Source: Labilibacter marinus
GTDB lineage: Bacteria; Bacteroidota; Bacteroidia; Bacteroidales; Marinilabiliaceae
Length of the DNA: 64,000 nucleotides
Reading direction: 5' to 3'
Assembly: GCF_001659685.2 (NCBI RefSeq)
Contig: NZ_LXYE02000029.1
Span: 46,012-110,011, forward strand
Part shown: piece by piece, positions 24,169 to 33,370 of the stretch
How the letters are laid out: the number at the start of each line of letters is the position of its first letter
Position numbering within the stretch: the first letter of the stretch is position 1
Notes under the pieces: model-generated
What the model was told of the DNA's origin: nothing
The model's input: the letters and a program-made list of their open reading frames with translations, nothing else
Databases searched by the model: none
Program-made: the position numbers and the translations under genes

Positions 24169-24537
24169 TTATCCTTCGTATTTTGCACTTCCAAAAGCTA
24201 AGATTGGACCAAAAATATAAGGGAAAAATAATAAGCCTATAGTGAAACCAACTCCTTTTCCAAAACTCTTAGAAAGTAGATTTACGGACCATATTCCGAA
24301 AATTATTGAAAATGGAGGAATAAATAACATTATTATCCACCACATAGGTTTTTTAATGATTTCTAGGAGTACAATTTCTCTATAGATAGGGATAATAACT
24401 GCCCAGCCTGGCTTCCCTGCTTTTTCATATATTTTCCAACCTACAATAATGAAAAAAACTGCAATTAATAATGAGAAAATAATTGCACCTGTTCCAACGG
24501 CAGCAAACATACCTGCTGATTGATCAAATTCTTCCAT
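24169..24537 (-). CDS. DUF5684 domain membrane protein
   Basis: A 122-residue protein with three or four membrane helices. The middle shows the DUF5684 pattern: YEKAGKPGWAVIIPIYREIVLLEIIKKPMWWIIMLFIPPFSIIFGI (about residues 37-82), where the GKPGWA-IPIYN-like start and the PxWWI segment are diagnostic. Length fits the family. Members are small membrane proteins often linked to signal peptidase-like or secretion genes, but no function is established. It is followed on the minus strand by a strong terminator and stands alone. Confidence 0.75.
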   Translation of the reverse strand: MEEFDQSAGMFAAVGTGAIIFSLLIAVFFIIVGWKIYEKAGKPGWAVIIPIYREIVLLEIIKKPMWWIIMLFIPPFSIIFGIWSVNLLSKSFGKGVGFTIGLLFFPYIFGPILAFGSAKYEG

Positions 24538-24664
24538 AATAGATTTAAATTTTAAGACTCCTACTCTTAAGGTTTTTCGGATTCACCCCGTTTTTAGTGG
24601 TTTCTGGACTCCACGGTTTTTTATTACGGTAAATAAAATATTTTGTTCTATTAAATTAATATAT

Positions 24665-25594
24665 TTATTTTAATAATAAAAATTCTAAGGGAATGTGAAG
24701 TCTTTTTGCCCAGCTTCTTTCATCATGAGCATGGCCAATAAACTCTTTTGTCATCCATAACTCAGAAGGGTAGCCTTTACGTAGCATTACGGTATCTATC
24801 ATCTGTTGGTACGGTTTATATAAGGCATCCAATGTTTCAGTTCCGTAATCAAAATATATTTTGTGCTTTTCGGCAAAAGGAACATGGCTTTCGAAGTAGT
24901 CTCTAAAGGCGGTAGGTATTTCAATGTTGCTATTGTAGGTGCCTGGCCAATGTGTGGATAAGCAAGCTGCACCCCCAAATATCTCAGGGTATTCGCAAAT
25001 GGCATACATCGATATTAATCCTCCCATGCTGGAACCTGCAATAAAAGTGTGTTCGGCATCCGAGTATGTGCTGTAGGTCTCATCTATATATGGCTTTAAT
25101 TCCTGGGTAATAAACTTTAAATATAAATCAGACTTAGGTGTTTCTTTCAATCGCTCCTTGCTTAATCCTTCTTTAACTGAGTCAGATAATGTTAAGTATG
25201 CTTTGTTCGGAAAATACTCTATGGTTCTTAACTCTGTTATATTCCAGATGGCCACCACAATGCATTCTTTAATTTTTTGCTCATCAATAAGTTGGTTCAT
25301 GGTTTTGCCTAGCATCCAGGCTTGCTTATTCCAAGTTGCAGTGCTATCAAATAACATTTGCCCATCATGCATATATAATACGCTGTACTTTTGTTTGCTA
25401 CTGTAATCCGGCGGAAGCCAAACGTCAATGTTTCGTGTGGCTACGTACTTAGATGAGAAATTAGTAATGTGTTCTATTTTTGCATTGCTTTCTGAAGAGT
25501 TTGTACATGCATCAAAAATGATGATACATAAAATGAAGCATAAAAATCGTATGCTGCCTTTAGGGCTTAGGTACATGGAAGTTATTGTTCTCAT
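24665..25594 (-). CDS. Esterase (alpha/beta hydrolase, EntF/Fes/EstD-like) lipoprotein
   Basis: A 309-residue exported hydrolase. The N-terminus has a signal sequence ending at Cys30 (CIIIFDAC; a somewhat weak lipobox), so it is probably a lipoprotein; Met7 is an alternative start. The catalytic domain begins RNIDVWLPPDYSSKQKYSVLYMHDGQMLFD (about residues 54-83). It contains the nucleophile elbow AGSSMGGLIS (about 189-198) and a late FDYGTETLDALYKPY with the acid, with the catalytic His in IGHAHDERSWAKRL near residue 290. This is the esterase D/enterochelin esterase-like family, which acts on carbohydrate esters or siderophore esters. The context does not choose between these. Confidence 0.85.
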   Translation of the reverse strand: MRTITSMYLSPKGSIRFLCFILCIIIFDACTNSSESNAKIEHITNFSSKYVATRNIDVWLPPDYSSKQKYSVLYMHDGQMLFDSTATWNKQAWMLGKTMNQLIDEQKIKECIVVAIWNITELRTIEYFPNKAYLTLSDSVKEGLSKERLKETPKSDLYLKFITQELKPYIDETYSTYSDAEHTFIAGSSMGGLISMYAICEYPEIFGGAACLSTHWPGTYNSNIEIPTAFRDYFESHVPFAEKHKIYFDYGTETLDALYKPYQQMIDTVMLRKGYPSELWMTKEFIGHAHDERSWAKRLHIPLEFLLLK

Positions 25595-25697
25595 TAATGA
25601 AGAATTGTTGGTTTTATCTCCATAAAATTAATCAACACTTAGCTATATTAAAAGTAATAATTAAATATTTTGTTAAGTTTTTTTTATGGGATCATAC

Positions 25698-26273
25698 TTA
25701 TTTTAAGGCTTCTCCGAGTTTTCTCACTTTAAATAGCCACTGTTCTCTCTTTTTTACGGTAGATGATTTTACAGAACCAAAGGTGCTTATTCTTACTGGT
25801 TTTACTCCGCAAAAATTTAAAGTGGCTTTTTTCATAGCTTGATGGCCTGGTTTTTTGTAAAATATATTATAGTACCAAGTTGGCGCATCCATTGTTACAA
25901 TTAGCCTAGCTGATTTTCCTGTTAATAGTTTATCCCATAAAGCGGAGTTGTCGCGATATTTAAAAGCGAAACCCGGTAAAAACGTTCTATCTATAAATCC
26001 TTTTAACGAAGCAGGCATGGTGCCCCACCATGTGGGATAAACAAATACTAGATGGTCGGCTTTTTTAATTTCTTCTTGAGCCATTAATAGGTCAGGTTCT
26101 AATTCTGTACGTTTTTTGTAGCCGTGCTCCAACACTAAATTAAAGTTTAGGTCACTCAAGTGTATTAACTTGCAATTGCATGAGTTAGTAGCGCCAATAT
26201 GGTATGATTGTGCCAATTTTGAGCAGAAGCTATCTTTGTCTGGATGGGCTTGTATGATTAATATGTTTTTCAT
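25698..26273 (-). CDS. NAD(P)H-dependent oxidoreductase, flavodoxin-like fold (NQO/KefF/MdaB type)
   Basis: A 191-residue FMN/FAD flavoprotein. The N-terminal NILIIQAHPDKDSFCSKLAQSY (residues 3-24) is the phosphate-binding start of this quinone reductase family. Next is HLVFVYPTWWGTMPASLKGFIDRTFLPGFAF (about 74-104), the characteristic flavin-binding WWgxPa loop and dimer region. The enzymes reduce quinones or electrophiles by two-electron transfer, and some regulate Kef potassium channels; the Kef-like gene here is 34 kb away, so no link is implied. It is a single gene. Confidence 0.9.
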   Translation of the reverse strand: MKNILIIQAHPDKDSFCSKLAQSYHIGATNSCNCKLIHLSDLNFNLVLEHGYKKRTELEPDLLMAQEEIKKADHLVFVYPTWWGTMPASLKGFIDRTFLPGFAFKYRDNSALWDKLLTGKSARLIVTMDAPTWYYNIFYKKPGHQAMKKATLNFCGVKPVRISTFGSVKSSTVKKREQWLFKVRKLGEALK

Positions 26274-26425
26274 GATGTGTTGTGTTTAAATCTTTTTTTC
26301 TATCGAACTTATTAGTTTACAAATAAAACTACTAATAACTACTAAATCGTTATAATTATAAACTCATATTTTAATTTGTTAGTATGTAAGTAATATTGTT
26401 AGTTCTTGAAGGTAAATCAAATTTA

Positions 26426-27454
26426 CTATTGAGGCAATTCATACATAAACTCTCTAGCTCTAGCTACTTTATAACCCATTGCGCCTTCTGCAAAAGTATA
26501 TTTAATGTATTTATAACCAATAATGGATTCTTTAGACATAAATGTTCTAATGCCTTTGTGATGGAAATAGGCGTTGTTGTTTAATTGAATAGATACAAAA
26601 ATAGGAGAGGAGTTGTATTTGTAGCTATAAATATAAGTTTCACTACTTGGATTAAATGATAAATAATAGTTGATTGCAAAAAGTAGGCTAATAATTCCTG
26701 GTGCAAGGTTGTAGCGGTACATATATTTCTTGAATTTACCCTTGTTGGCGTTGGTCAACAAAACAGCTATTGAAATAGCCAATATGTACAAGCTAAATGA
26801 AATGTGAATTTCTATAAGCGTACAGAACGCTATTTTAAATAACACCAATAGGTTAAGGAATGTAGCACCAACCAATACAGTCATTTTAGAGCGTAAAGTT
26901 GCTTTTCGGTTTTTAATCAGACTTTTTAAGCGCAGGTTACCAAACATACTTACCAAGAAACGAAACCAAAGAGGAGAAGTGGGTAAAATAATTATAGCGC
27001 AGAAAATGAGGGCAAAAGGACCATGTACTTGATAGCTTAATACAGGAAGGCCGATGACAAAAAGTAAAATAAGACAAGTCACCATAAAATCAACTACCAT
27101 ATTAATGGCTTCTGTTGTTTTGTAAATATCTGATTTTATATAAGCTTCGTATTTCATGCGAGCATACGCTTGTGCTCTAACTCTAGTTTTTGCCTTTTCT
27201 TGTTGTTCCCATTGTGCTTGATAAGCAGCTTGTCGCTTAGCTTGCTCTTGCGCTCTTTTAAATTGATTGGTATGGCTTCCTGCTGTATTTAAAAGATATT
27301 CGTAAGCTTCATTTAATAAGATAAATTGTTCTTGAGCATTGTCGGCTTTGTTGATGTCGGGGTGCAGTAGTTTAGCCTTTTTTCGATAAGCAGATTTTAT
27401 CTGGTCTAAGGAGGCATTTGCGGTAATACCTAGTATTTGATGATAGTGGTTCAT
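26426..27454 (-). CDS. Membrane-anchored J-domain protein
   Basis: A 342-residue protein. The N-terminal J-domain (residues 3-60: YHQILGITANASLDQIKSAYRKKAKLLHPDINK) carries the essential HPD tripeptide, followed by a basic, Gln/Ala-rich helix (QEQAKRQAAYQAQWEQQEKAKTRVRAQAYAR, about 70-100). Then come several hydrophobic segments (about 117-145, 190-240, 250-270) and a C-terminal extramembrane part. It lacks the G/F, zinc-finger and client domains of DnaJ, so it probably recruits DnaK/Hsp70 to a membrane site. It is preceded by the fucosidase terminator, so it has its own promoter in the 27455-27550 stretch. Confidence 0.85.
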   Translation of the reverse strand: MNHYHQILGITANASLDQIKSAYRKKAKLLHPDINKADNAQEQFILLNEAYEYLLNTAGSHTNQFKRAQEQAKRQAAYQAQWEQQEKAKTRVRAQAYARMKYEAYIKSDIYKTTEAINMVVDFMVTCLILLFVIGLPVLSYQVHGPFALIFCAIIILPTSPLWFRFLVSMFGNLRLKSLIKNRKATLRSKMTVLVGATFLNLLVLFKIAFCTLIEIHISFSLYILAISIAVLLTNANKGKFKKYMYRYNLAPGIISLLFAINYYLSFNPSSETYIYSYKYNSSPIFVSIQLNNNAYFHHKGIRTFMSKESIIGYKYIKYTFAEGAMGYKVARAREFMYELPQ

Positions 27455-27550
27455 CTGTGCTAAATAAAATTTGCCGATTTAAGTTAGCTCAATGTACCCA
27501 TTTTTTAGGTAAAGTGTTGTGTGGGTAATTTGATTTTATGCGCAGAGATG

Positions 27551-27588
27551 AAAAAATACCCCAAGATTAAATGAATAACCTTGGGGTA
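27551..27588 (-). terminator. Intrinsic terminator of the fucosidase gene
   Basis: On the minus strand a 9-bp perfect stem TACCCCAAG/CTTGGGGTA (27557-27588) with a 14-nt loop is followed by TTTTTT. It is 140 bp beyond the fucosidase stop. Confidence 0.75.
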
Positions 27589-27727
27589 AATATCTTGTTT
27601 TTTTAGATTTTGAATCCTATAGTTTAAGTTCAAAGCTTGGCCTTTTCGAAAATCAAGGAATTTACTTTTGTAAAGGACTGTTTTCAAAAAAAGCCGTCAC
27701 GAAGAAATTAGACTTTACGGGTAAAAA

Positions 27728-29236
27728 CTAGTTAAGCTCCATTCTAAATACATTAGCAATATCATCTAGCTCAGCATCAGGAACAGTAAGTTCGAAGTCG
27801 ATGTCTCCAAACCCCCATTTACACTCGGTATCCGAACCCATTAAGGTAATCTTTTTAATTCCTTCTTCAGGATAATACTTGTGTAAGCCCAGTTCTTTGG
27901 TAGCTATCACAGAACCAACCTCAGGTTTTCCAAGTATAAAAAGGTAAAGATATTTACCGTCTTTAGACTTTAAGAAACGAGCATCTTTAGCAGTGTATTT
28001 CTGAGTAGCTGATTGTCCACCATGGGCACCGTCTTCTGCTTTAGCATGGCCAAAACCTTTAATGCTGTACGGACGAGTTTCGTAAACTGCTTCGCTGTGC
28101 TTTTTCATCCATTCACCAACTCGCTTAAGAATATCTCTTTGCTCTTTGTTAATAACGCCGTCGGCTGTAGGAGAGATATTTAAAAGAACAACTCCATTTT
28201 TACTCCAAACATCAATCATGTTTCTAACCACCATGGATGGTGATTTGTAAGTTTGTCCTTCAACATAACTCCATGATTTGTTGCTTAAAGTAATGTCAGT
28301 TAACCATGCTGATTCTGACATGTCTCTTTTACCACCTTGCTCAATATCTAGCACACCAACACTTTTAGGAATGGCAGCTTGTTTGTAGGCAATAATTACT
28401 TCTTGATTTTTCTTTTTAGCCTCATTTAAATAGTAGGCTGCAAATTTCTGACGGTATTCCAAAGGAATCATTCTTAACCAAACATCAAACCAAATAATGT
28501 CAGGAGAGTACTGGTCAATTACCTCTTTCAATTGCTCAAACCAATATTCGTTAAATTCAGCAGCAGGGATGTTGCCGTACATTTTTGCGATTTCAGCATC
28601 GGTGTCAGCAGTTGCAGTACCAGGAACATGAGCGAAATGACTGTGATATGTATCAAATTTTTCAGGGTCTCCTTCGTGGCGCTGTAAATTACGAGCGTGG
28701 TGAAAAGTAGATATGAATTTCAGTCCACGTGCTTTTAAAGCCTTCTCCATTTCTCCAGTAATATCTTTTTTAGGCCCTTTGTCGGTGGAGTTCCAAGGAT
28801 TAACCTTACTGTCCCACATTGCAAAACCATCGTGGTGTTGCGAACAAGGACCTCCAAATTTTGCACCAGCATCAGTCATCAGTTGCGCCCATTCTTCTGC
28901 GTTAAACTGCTCTCCGGTAAACATAGGAACAAAATCGTGATAATCGAATTCACCCAATTTACCATAAGTTTTCTCGTGGTATTCTTTTACTTTATTATCT
29001 CGGTACATAAAAAATGGGTACCACTCCGAATAATGTGCAGGAACTGAATAAACACCCCAGTGAAAATAAATTCCGAATTTAGCATCAGAAAACCAATCAG
29101 GAGCCTCGTTGTGGGCAGACATTGATTCCCAATTTTCTTCGTATTTTACGTCTTCCTTTTTTTCTTCTTTTACGGTTTGCGTTGAGCAGGATGTTAATAC
29201 CAAGCTCATGAATAACAGTGATAATAATTGTTTCAT
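27728..29236 (-). CDS. Alpha-L-fucosidase, GH29, lipoprotein
   Basis: A 502-residue exported enzyme that removes alpha-linked fucose from glycans. The signal peptide ends in the lipobox LTSC (Cys17). GH29 motifs: FGIYFHWGVYSVPAHYSEWYP (about residues 54-74), QHHDGFAMWDS (133-143) and the catalytic nucleophile in SPDIIWFDVW (Asp251). The stretch before QHHDGF reads AKFGGPCS instead of the more usual LTAKHHDG-type sequence, which suggests a distinct subfamily. The C-terminal beta-sandwich follows LLNISPTADGVI (about 355-366). It is transcribed alone and is not in a complete polysaccharide-utilisation locus. Confidence 0.93.
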   Translation of the reverse strand: MKQLLSLLFMSLVLTSCSTQTVKEEKKEDVKYEENWESMSAHNEAPDWFSDAKFGIYFHWGVYSVPAHYSEWYPFFMYRDNKVKEYHEKTYGKLGEFDYHDFVPMFTGEQFNAEEWAQLMTDAGAKFGGPCSQHHDGFAMWDSKVNPWNSTDKGPKKDITGEMEKALKARGLKFISTFHHARNLQRHEGDPEKFDTYHSHFAHVPGTATADTDAEIAKMYGNIPAAEFNEYWFEQLKEVIDQYSPDIIWFDVWLRMIPLEYRQKFAAYYLNEAKKKNQEVIIAYKQAAIPKSVGVLDIEQGGKRDMSESAWLTDITLSNKSWSYVEGQTYKSPSMVVRNMIDVWSKNGVVLLNISPTADGVINKEQRDILKRVGEWMKKHSEAVYETRPYSIKGFGHAKAEDGAHGGQSATQKYTAKDARFLKSKDGKYLYLFILGKPEVGSVIATKELGLHKYYPEEGIKKITLMGSDTECKWGFGDIDFELTVPDAELDDIANVFRMELN

Positions 29237-29276
29237 TTTGTATGTTAATTTTAGTATTCGTTGTTAACTATTTTAA

Positions 29277-29477
29277 ATGGTATTGATGAAAGTAGTGAAT
29301 TACATAAGTAGAATGCGGGAATTTTTAAGGAATCTGCATGGTGAAACGGAATACCCCCTTATTTTATATCTTTTTATACCTGTGATAGCTGTCTTTTTCG
29401 GTATGATTCTGGTGAAAAGAAGTGATTTTTTTAATATTCGGTTTCAATTAAGTGTTGAAAATATTTTACGATTATAG
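29277..29477 (+). CDS. Possible small single-helix membrane protein
   Basis: A 66-codon ATG frame in the 519-bp gap upstream of queC encodes one convincing hydrophobic helix (YPLILYLFIPVIAVFFGMILV, about residues 25-45) with charged flanks. No family is recognised and no promoter or partner is evident. It may be a chance ORF in AT-rich DNA. The remaining gap contains the queC promoter and leader. Confidence 0.25.
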   Translation: MVLMKVVNYISRMREFLRNLHGETEYPLILYLFIPVIAVFFGMILVKRSDFFNIRFQLSVENILRL

Positions 29478-29547
29478 GCTCTTTTACATACTAAAAACTA
29501 GTTTTTAAATTTATTAAATGCTCCAATATATTATTTGAATATGATTG

Positions 29548-29579
29548 TTGTTGACGAATAGGTATTTTGTTATCTTTGC
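29548..29579 (+). promoter_or_regulatory. Promoter of the queC-queE-queF operon
   Basis: TTG at 29548-29550, 20 bp, then TATCTTTGC at 29571-29579 match the -33/-7 consensus. This predicts a 5' leader of about 170 nt before the queC ATG at 29756. Confidence 0.65.
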
Positions 29580-29593
29580 ACAGAATTTTATTA

Positions 29594-29620
29594 AGACAGT
29601 TCGATTACGCCATCCTGTCT
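29594..29620 (+). promoter_or_regulatory. Hairpin in the queC leader (possible preQ1-type element, unproven)
   Basis: AGACAG (29594-29599) pairs with CTGTCT (29615-29620), with TTC right after the first arm and an A-rich stretch ATAAACAAAA after the second. This resembles the layout of class I preQ1 aptamers, which control queuosine genes, but I cannot find a clean pseudoknot strand or the usual ACC loop. Treat as a structured leader of unknown kind. Confidence 0.25.
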
Positions 29621-29755
29621 ATAAACAAAACCAGGGTAGATATCTAGAAACTTTTCTTGTGCACTTTTCTGTGCGTATATCTCGTGGTTGTTGTTTTGGA
29701 CTTAGGCTAAATAATTTTGATACGTGTGTCTTAATACTTGATACTTTGTAAAAAA

Positions 29756-30427
29756 ATGAAAGCAGTTGTATTATTATCAGGCGGACTCGATTCGGCTGTT
29801 GCACTATATTTGGCTAAGAGTAAGGGGTATGATGAGGTTCATGCGGTTTCCTTTGATTATGGACAACGCCATGAAACAGAGTTAAACCATGCTAAAGCGA
29901 TTGCAGAAAAAGCTGGAGTTGCTGCTCATAAAATTGTCACCTTGAACTTAGGCGATTTTGGAGGATCTTCCTTAACGGATAAAAGCATTGAAGTAGAAGA
30001 TGGAGATGTAACACGTACAGATATTCCTGTGACATATGTACCAGCTCGCAATATGGTTTTTCTTTCAATAGCGGCATCTTATGCAGAGAGTATTGAGGCG
30101 CAGAATATATATATAGGTGTTAGTCAAGTAGATTATTCTGGTTATGTAGATTGTCGTCAAGAGTTTATTGATTCCATGGAAACGGCAATTAATAAAGGTA
30201 CTGTAATGGGTGCCGAAGGTGGTAAGCCCATTAAAATTCATGCGCCATTTGTGAATAAAACCAAAGCTGAAGAAATAAAGCTAGGTATGGACTTAGGGGT
30301 TGATTTTGGATTAACCTGGTCGTGTTATCGAGGTGGAGAAAAGCCTTGCGGTACCTGCGATAGCTGTTTGTTGAGAGCAAAAGCTTTTGCTGAAGCTGGC
30401 TACGAAGATGCGGCGCTAAAGAAATAA
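29756..30427 (+). CDS. queC: 7-cyano-7-deazaguanine synthase
   Basis: A 223-residue enzyme that converts 7-carboxy-7-deazaguanine, ammonia and ATP to preQ0 in queuosine biosynthesis. The ATP-pyrophosphatase PP-loop is [14 protein letters not shown] (residues 4-17). The C-terminal zinc site appears as [19 protein letters not shown] (about 191-209), with four cysteines. I use the ATG at 29756 (MKAVVLL), not an in-frame TTG six codons upstream. The operon continues with queE (62 bp) and queF (53 bp). queD is missing from this cluster. Confidence 0.95.
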   Translation: MKAVVLLSGGLDSAVALYLAKSKGYDEVHAVSFDYGQRHETELNHAKAIAEKAGVAAHKIVTLNLGDFGGSSLTDKSIEVEDGDVTRTDIPVTYVPARNMVFLSIAASYAESIEAQNIYIGVSQVDYSGYVDCRQEFIDSMETAINKGTVMGAEGGKPIKIHAPFVNKTKAEEIKLGMDLGVDFGLTWSCYRGGEKPCGTCDSCLLRAKAFAEAGYEDAALKK

Positions 30428-30489
30428 GGAGTCGGCGGTTTTCTTTGTTTGATTTCTTCGACTGAAGGAAGAAAGTAAAAGCTTGCGGC

Positions 30490-31446
30490 TTGAGCAAAGA
30501 GAAGGAAATAAAAAAACAAAGATTTACAAAGTTTAGTTATAGAGTAATGGATATTGATGTAAGAGATAAAGCTGGGGTAGATAAGTGCTCATCGAAAGAT
30601 ACTGCTAAGTTAGTATTAGTAGGAGAGGGTGTTTTTCCAATTACTAAAGATGCTGAAGGTAAGCATATAAACGATTGTCCACAAACAGGTCTTCAAATTG
30701 CAGGTACCATTCAAGGAGAAGGTAAATTAGCAGGAACACCTTCTTTATTCATCCGTTTGGCAAGTTGTAATTTAAGATGTATTTGGCAAATGGTTGATGG
30801 TAGTTTTTGTCGTTGCGATACGTCCTACGCCTCGTTTCATCCCGATGATAAAAAGACTTGGGATATAGCAGAGATTGTGTTACTGGTTAAGCACAATATA
30901 GGTGAAATGCAGCATGTGGTTATTACAGGAGGTGAACCCTTGTTGCAGAAGAATGGTGTTACAGAACTTTGTAAGGCTATTAAGCAAGAATTGGATTTAC
31001 ATATTACCATAGAAACCAATGGTACTTTGTATGATGAGAAACTAACTCAATTTGTAGATTTGTTTAGCATCTCACCAAAATTAAGCAACTCCGTTCCTTC
31101 ATCTGAAAAATTAACATTTTATAAAGAGGAAGAAACAGGAGCATCAAGATATCACCACGAGGTTAGGAGAAATATACCTGTATTACAGAATTATATTGAT
31201 TCAGCTAAGGATTTACAGTTGAAGTTTGTGGTTGGCATGCAAAGTGATGCAGATGAAATTATATCAGATTACCTAAATGTGTTAGAAAGGTACAACAAAC
31301 AAGATATCATGTTGATGCCGCTTGGTGCAACCCATGAGCAGATTGAACAATCTAACCCAATCGTACTTCAGTTGTGTATTCAAAATGGTTGGAAATATAC
31401 ACCGCGTATTCATATTGAAATATTTGGCTCTAAACAAGGTGTTTAA
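30490..31446 (+). CDS. queE: 7-carboxy-7-deazaguanine synthase, radical SAM
   Basis: The enzyme rearranges carboxytetrahydropterin to 7-carboxy-7-deazaguanine. As annotated from TTG at 30490 it is 318 residues; ATG at 30547 (residue 20, MDIDVRDKAG) is an alternative. GTIQGEGKLAGTPSLFIRLASCNLRCIW is followed by a cluster loop in which the CxxxC spacing is expanded: C97, C101 and then the insert MVDGSFCRCDTSYASF. This is the unusual QueE type with extra residues between the Fe-S cysteines. A GGEPLLQ motif (about 157-163) binds SAM. There is a long N-terminal extension of about 75 residues before the barrel. Confidence 0.9.
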   Translation: MSKEKEIKKQRFTKFSYRVMDIDVRDKAGVDKCSSKDTAKLVLVGEGVFPITKDAEGKHINDCPQTGLQIAGTIQGEGKLAGTPSLFIRLASCNLRCIWQMVDGSFCRCDTSYASFHPDDKKTWDIAEIVLLVKHNIGEMQHVVITGGEPLLQKNGVTELCKAIKQELDLHITIETNGTLYDEKLTQFVDLFSISPKLSNSVPSSEKLTFYKEEETGASRYHHEVRRNIPVLQNYIDSAKDLQLKFVVGMQSDADEIISDYLNVLERYNKQDIMLMPLGATHEQIEQSNPIVLQLCIQNGWKYTPRIHIEIFGSKQGV

Positions 31447-31499
31447 TTTAGCTTTATCATACTTATCAATTCAACTTATCACTGTAAAAATAACACCTA

Positions 31500-32381
31500 A
31501 TGACCAATTTAATTGAAGGGAAAGTATTAGGGAAACAAATTAGTCACCCGCGCGAGTATGCTCCAGAAATATTAGTTGCTGTACCGCGTTATTTAAACAG
31601 GGAGCAGTATCAAATTGAAGAGCAAGACTTACCATTTGTTGGAGTGGATGCTTGGCATGCTTATGAACTTGGGTTTCTGACTCAAAAAGGATTGCCTGTT
31701 GCAGGAGTTTTAAAATTGGTGTATTCGTGCGATAGCGAATGTTTGGTGGAAAGTAAATCGTTAAAGCTTTACCTAAATTCCTTTAATATGGGAAGGTATG
31801 GGGCTAATCGTGAGCAAGGAATAACTATCGTTTTAGAGACCATAAAAGCAGATTTATCTAAGTTATTACAAACTCAAATTGATCTGTCGTTTCATACAGA
31901 ATACAGTAAAGGTATAACGGACTTTGAAGGGTTTGAATTGTTGGAGGATTTGCCAGAGGCAGATGAGGTAAGCTTCGAGAAGTATACAGAAGATGAGTCA
32001 TTATTAAAGGCAACTAAACAAGGTGCGTCAATAGAGATAAAAGTATCGAGTAATTTATTGCGTAGTAATTGTAAAATAACGCATCAACCCGATTGGGGAA
32101 GTGCTTTTATTCGTATTAAATCTAAACATCATATTGACAAAGTATCCTTGCTTAAATACTTGGTATCCATTAGGGATGAGAATCATTTTCACGAGGAAAT
32201 TTGTGAGATGTTATTCAAGCGCCTTTCAGATAAATTTCAACCTGAAATGCTGATGGTGGCTTGTTTATACACCCGAAGAGGTGGAATTGATATCTGTCCA
32301 GTAAGAGCCAATAAAAAAGAGTACCTTCCTACTCAAATAATTCAATCAGAAATCTTAACTTCACAGGCTTTTAGGCAGTAG
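31500..32381 (+). CDS. queF: NADPH-dependent 7-cyano-7-deazaguanine reductase (long, YqcD type)
   Basis: A 293-residue bimodular T-fold enzyme that reduces preQ0 to preQ1. The NADPH-binding QueF signature VESKSLKLYLNSFN lies at about residues 81-94. The catalytic Cys sits in LRSNCKITHQPDWGSAFI (about 186-203) with the downstream HFHEE acid/His pair (about 231-235). Length matches the E. coli-type two-domain form. It is the third gene of the queC-queE-queF unit; together they provide the last three steps to preQ1. Confidence 0.95.
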   Translation: MTNLIEGKVLGKQISHPREYAPEILVAVPRYLNREQYQIEEQDLPFVGVDAWHAYELGFLTQKGLPVAGVLKLVYSCDSECLVESKSLKLYLNSFNMGRYGANREQGITIVLETIKADLSKLLQTQIDLSFHTEYSKGITDFEGFELLEDLPEADEVSFEKYTEDESLLKATKQGASIEIKVSSNLLRSNCKITHQPDWGSAFIRIKSKHHIDKVSLLKYLVSIRDENHFHEEICEMLFKRLSDKFQPEMLMVACLYTRRGGIDICPVRANKKEYLPTQIIQSEILTSQAFRQ

Positions 32382-32446
32382 TAATCATTTTTATGATTGG
32401 CTTTTGTCACAAGAAAGAAATTCCAATACGATAAATCAAAACAACA

Positions 32447-33370
32447 ATGAAAATTGCAGTTATTGGAGCTGGTGGAGTAGGTGGTTATTTTGGAGGTAGA
32501 TTAGCTCAAGCAGGACATGATGTAGCTTTTGTTGCACGCGGCGAGCATGCAAAAAGCATGACAGATAATGGATTGCGAATAATAAGTCCGTTGGGCGATT
32601 ATTTGCACAAAGATACACAAGTAGTGGACTCACCACTAAAATTAAATAATCCTGAACTCATATTAATTGGTGTAAAAGCTTGGCAGGTAAAAGAAATAGC
32701 AATCCAGCTAAAAGGTATTGTTACAAATGATACTATAATTATTCCCTTACAAAATGGTGTGATGGCGGCTGAAGAGTTGCTGGATGAACTGCCAGAATGC
32801 AATGTGATGGGAGGGTTGTGTAATGTTTTCAGTAAGATAAAAGAGCCAGGTGTTATTGAGCATATGAGTGCCGATCCTACTATTGTTTTCGGAGAGTTAG
32901 ATAATTCCATTTCTGATAGAAGTAAAAATATTGAAAGCATATTTACAGATGCGGGTATTACAAGCAAATTATCAGATTATATTCAAGGAGATACGTGGCG
33001 TAAGTTTATGCTAATCTGTTTGGGTACACTGGGCGCATTAACTAAATCTAATTACGGCGTTTTGTGTAACACGCCTGAGTTAAAAGAAATGCTCAAGCAA
33101 ATACTCTCCGAAATATATACGGTTTCACAATATGAAGGAATCAAACTGAAAGAATCCATAAAGGAATCTACTTTAAAAATTACAGAAAGCTTTTCTCCAC
33201 AGGCCACTTCTTCTATGGCAAGAGACTTATGGGCGGGTAAACCTTCAGAGTTAGATTATCAAATAGGAACAGTGGTTAAGTTGGCTAAAAAGCATGAGAT
33301 TGAAGTTTCAACTAGCTTTTTTATATACCATACCCTGTTACCACAGGAGCTTAAAGCGCGAAATTTATAG
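32447..33370 (+). CDS. panE: 2-dehydropantoate 2-reductase (ketopantoate reductase) family
   Basis: A 307-residue NADP-dependent reductase. The Rossmann motif is IGAGGVGGYFGGRLAQAGHDVAFVARG (residues 5-31). The substrate-domain signature includes LIGVKAWQV (about 72-80), PLQNGVMAAEEL (about 100-111) with the catalytic region, and DTWRKFMLICLGTLGALTK (about 180-198) with the conserved Lys and Asn-like position. The expected reaction is ketopantoate to pantoate in CoA synthesis, but the family includes paralogues with other substrates. It is 65 bp downstream of queF, so possible readthrough cannot be excluded. Confidence 0.85.
   Translation: MKIAVIGAGGVGGYFGGRLAQAGHDVAFVARGEHAKSMTDNGLRIISPLGDYLHKDTQVVDSPLKLNNPELILIGVKAWQVKEIAIQLKGIVTNDTIIIPLQNGVMAAEELLDELPECNVMGGLCNVFSKIKEPGVIEHMSADPTIVFGELDNSISDRSKNIESIFTDAGITSKLSDYIQGDTWRKFMLICLGTLGALTKSNYGVLCNTPELKEMLKQILSEIYTVSQYEGIKLKESIKESTLKITESFSPQATSSMARDLWAGKPSELDYQIGTVVKLAKKHEIEVSTSFFIYHTLLPQELKARNL

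Noticed and set aside
23996..24220. 74-codon plus-strand ORF
   Set aside because: It spans the duplicated terminator hairpin and the 3' end of the DUF5684 gene; shadow ORF.
25428..25842. Plus-strand ORFs over the esterase and flavoprotein genes
   Set aside because: Antisense to well-supported genes and without family resemblance.
29580..29755. Confident preQ1 riboswitch call
   Set aside because: Only the hairpin and A-rich flank fit; no clear pseudoknot strand or conserved loop could be found by eye, so it is left as a weak feature.
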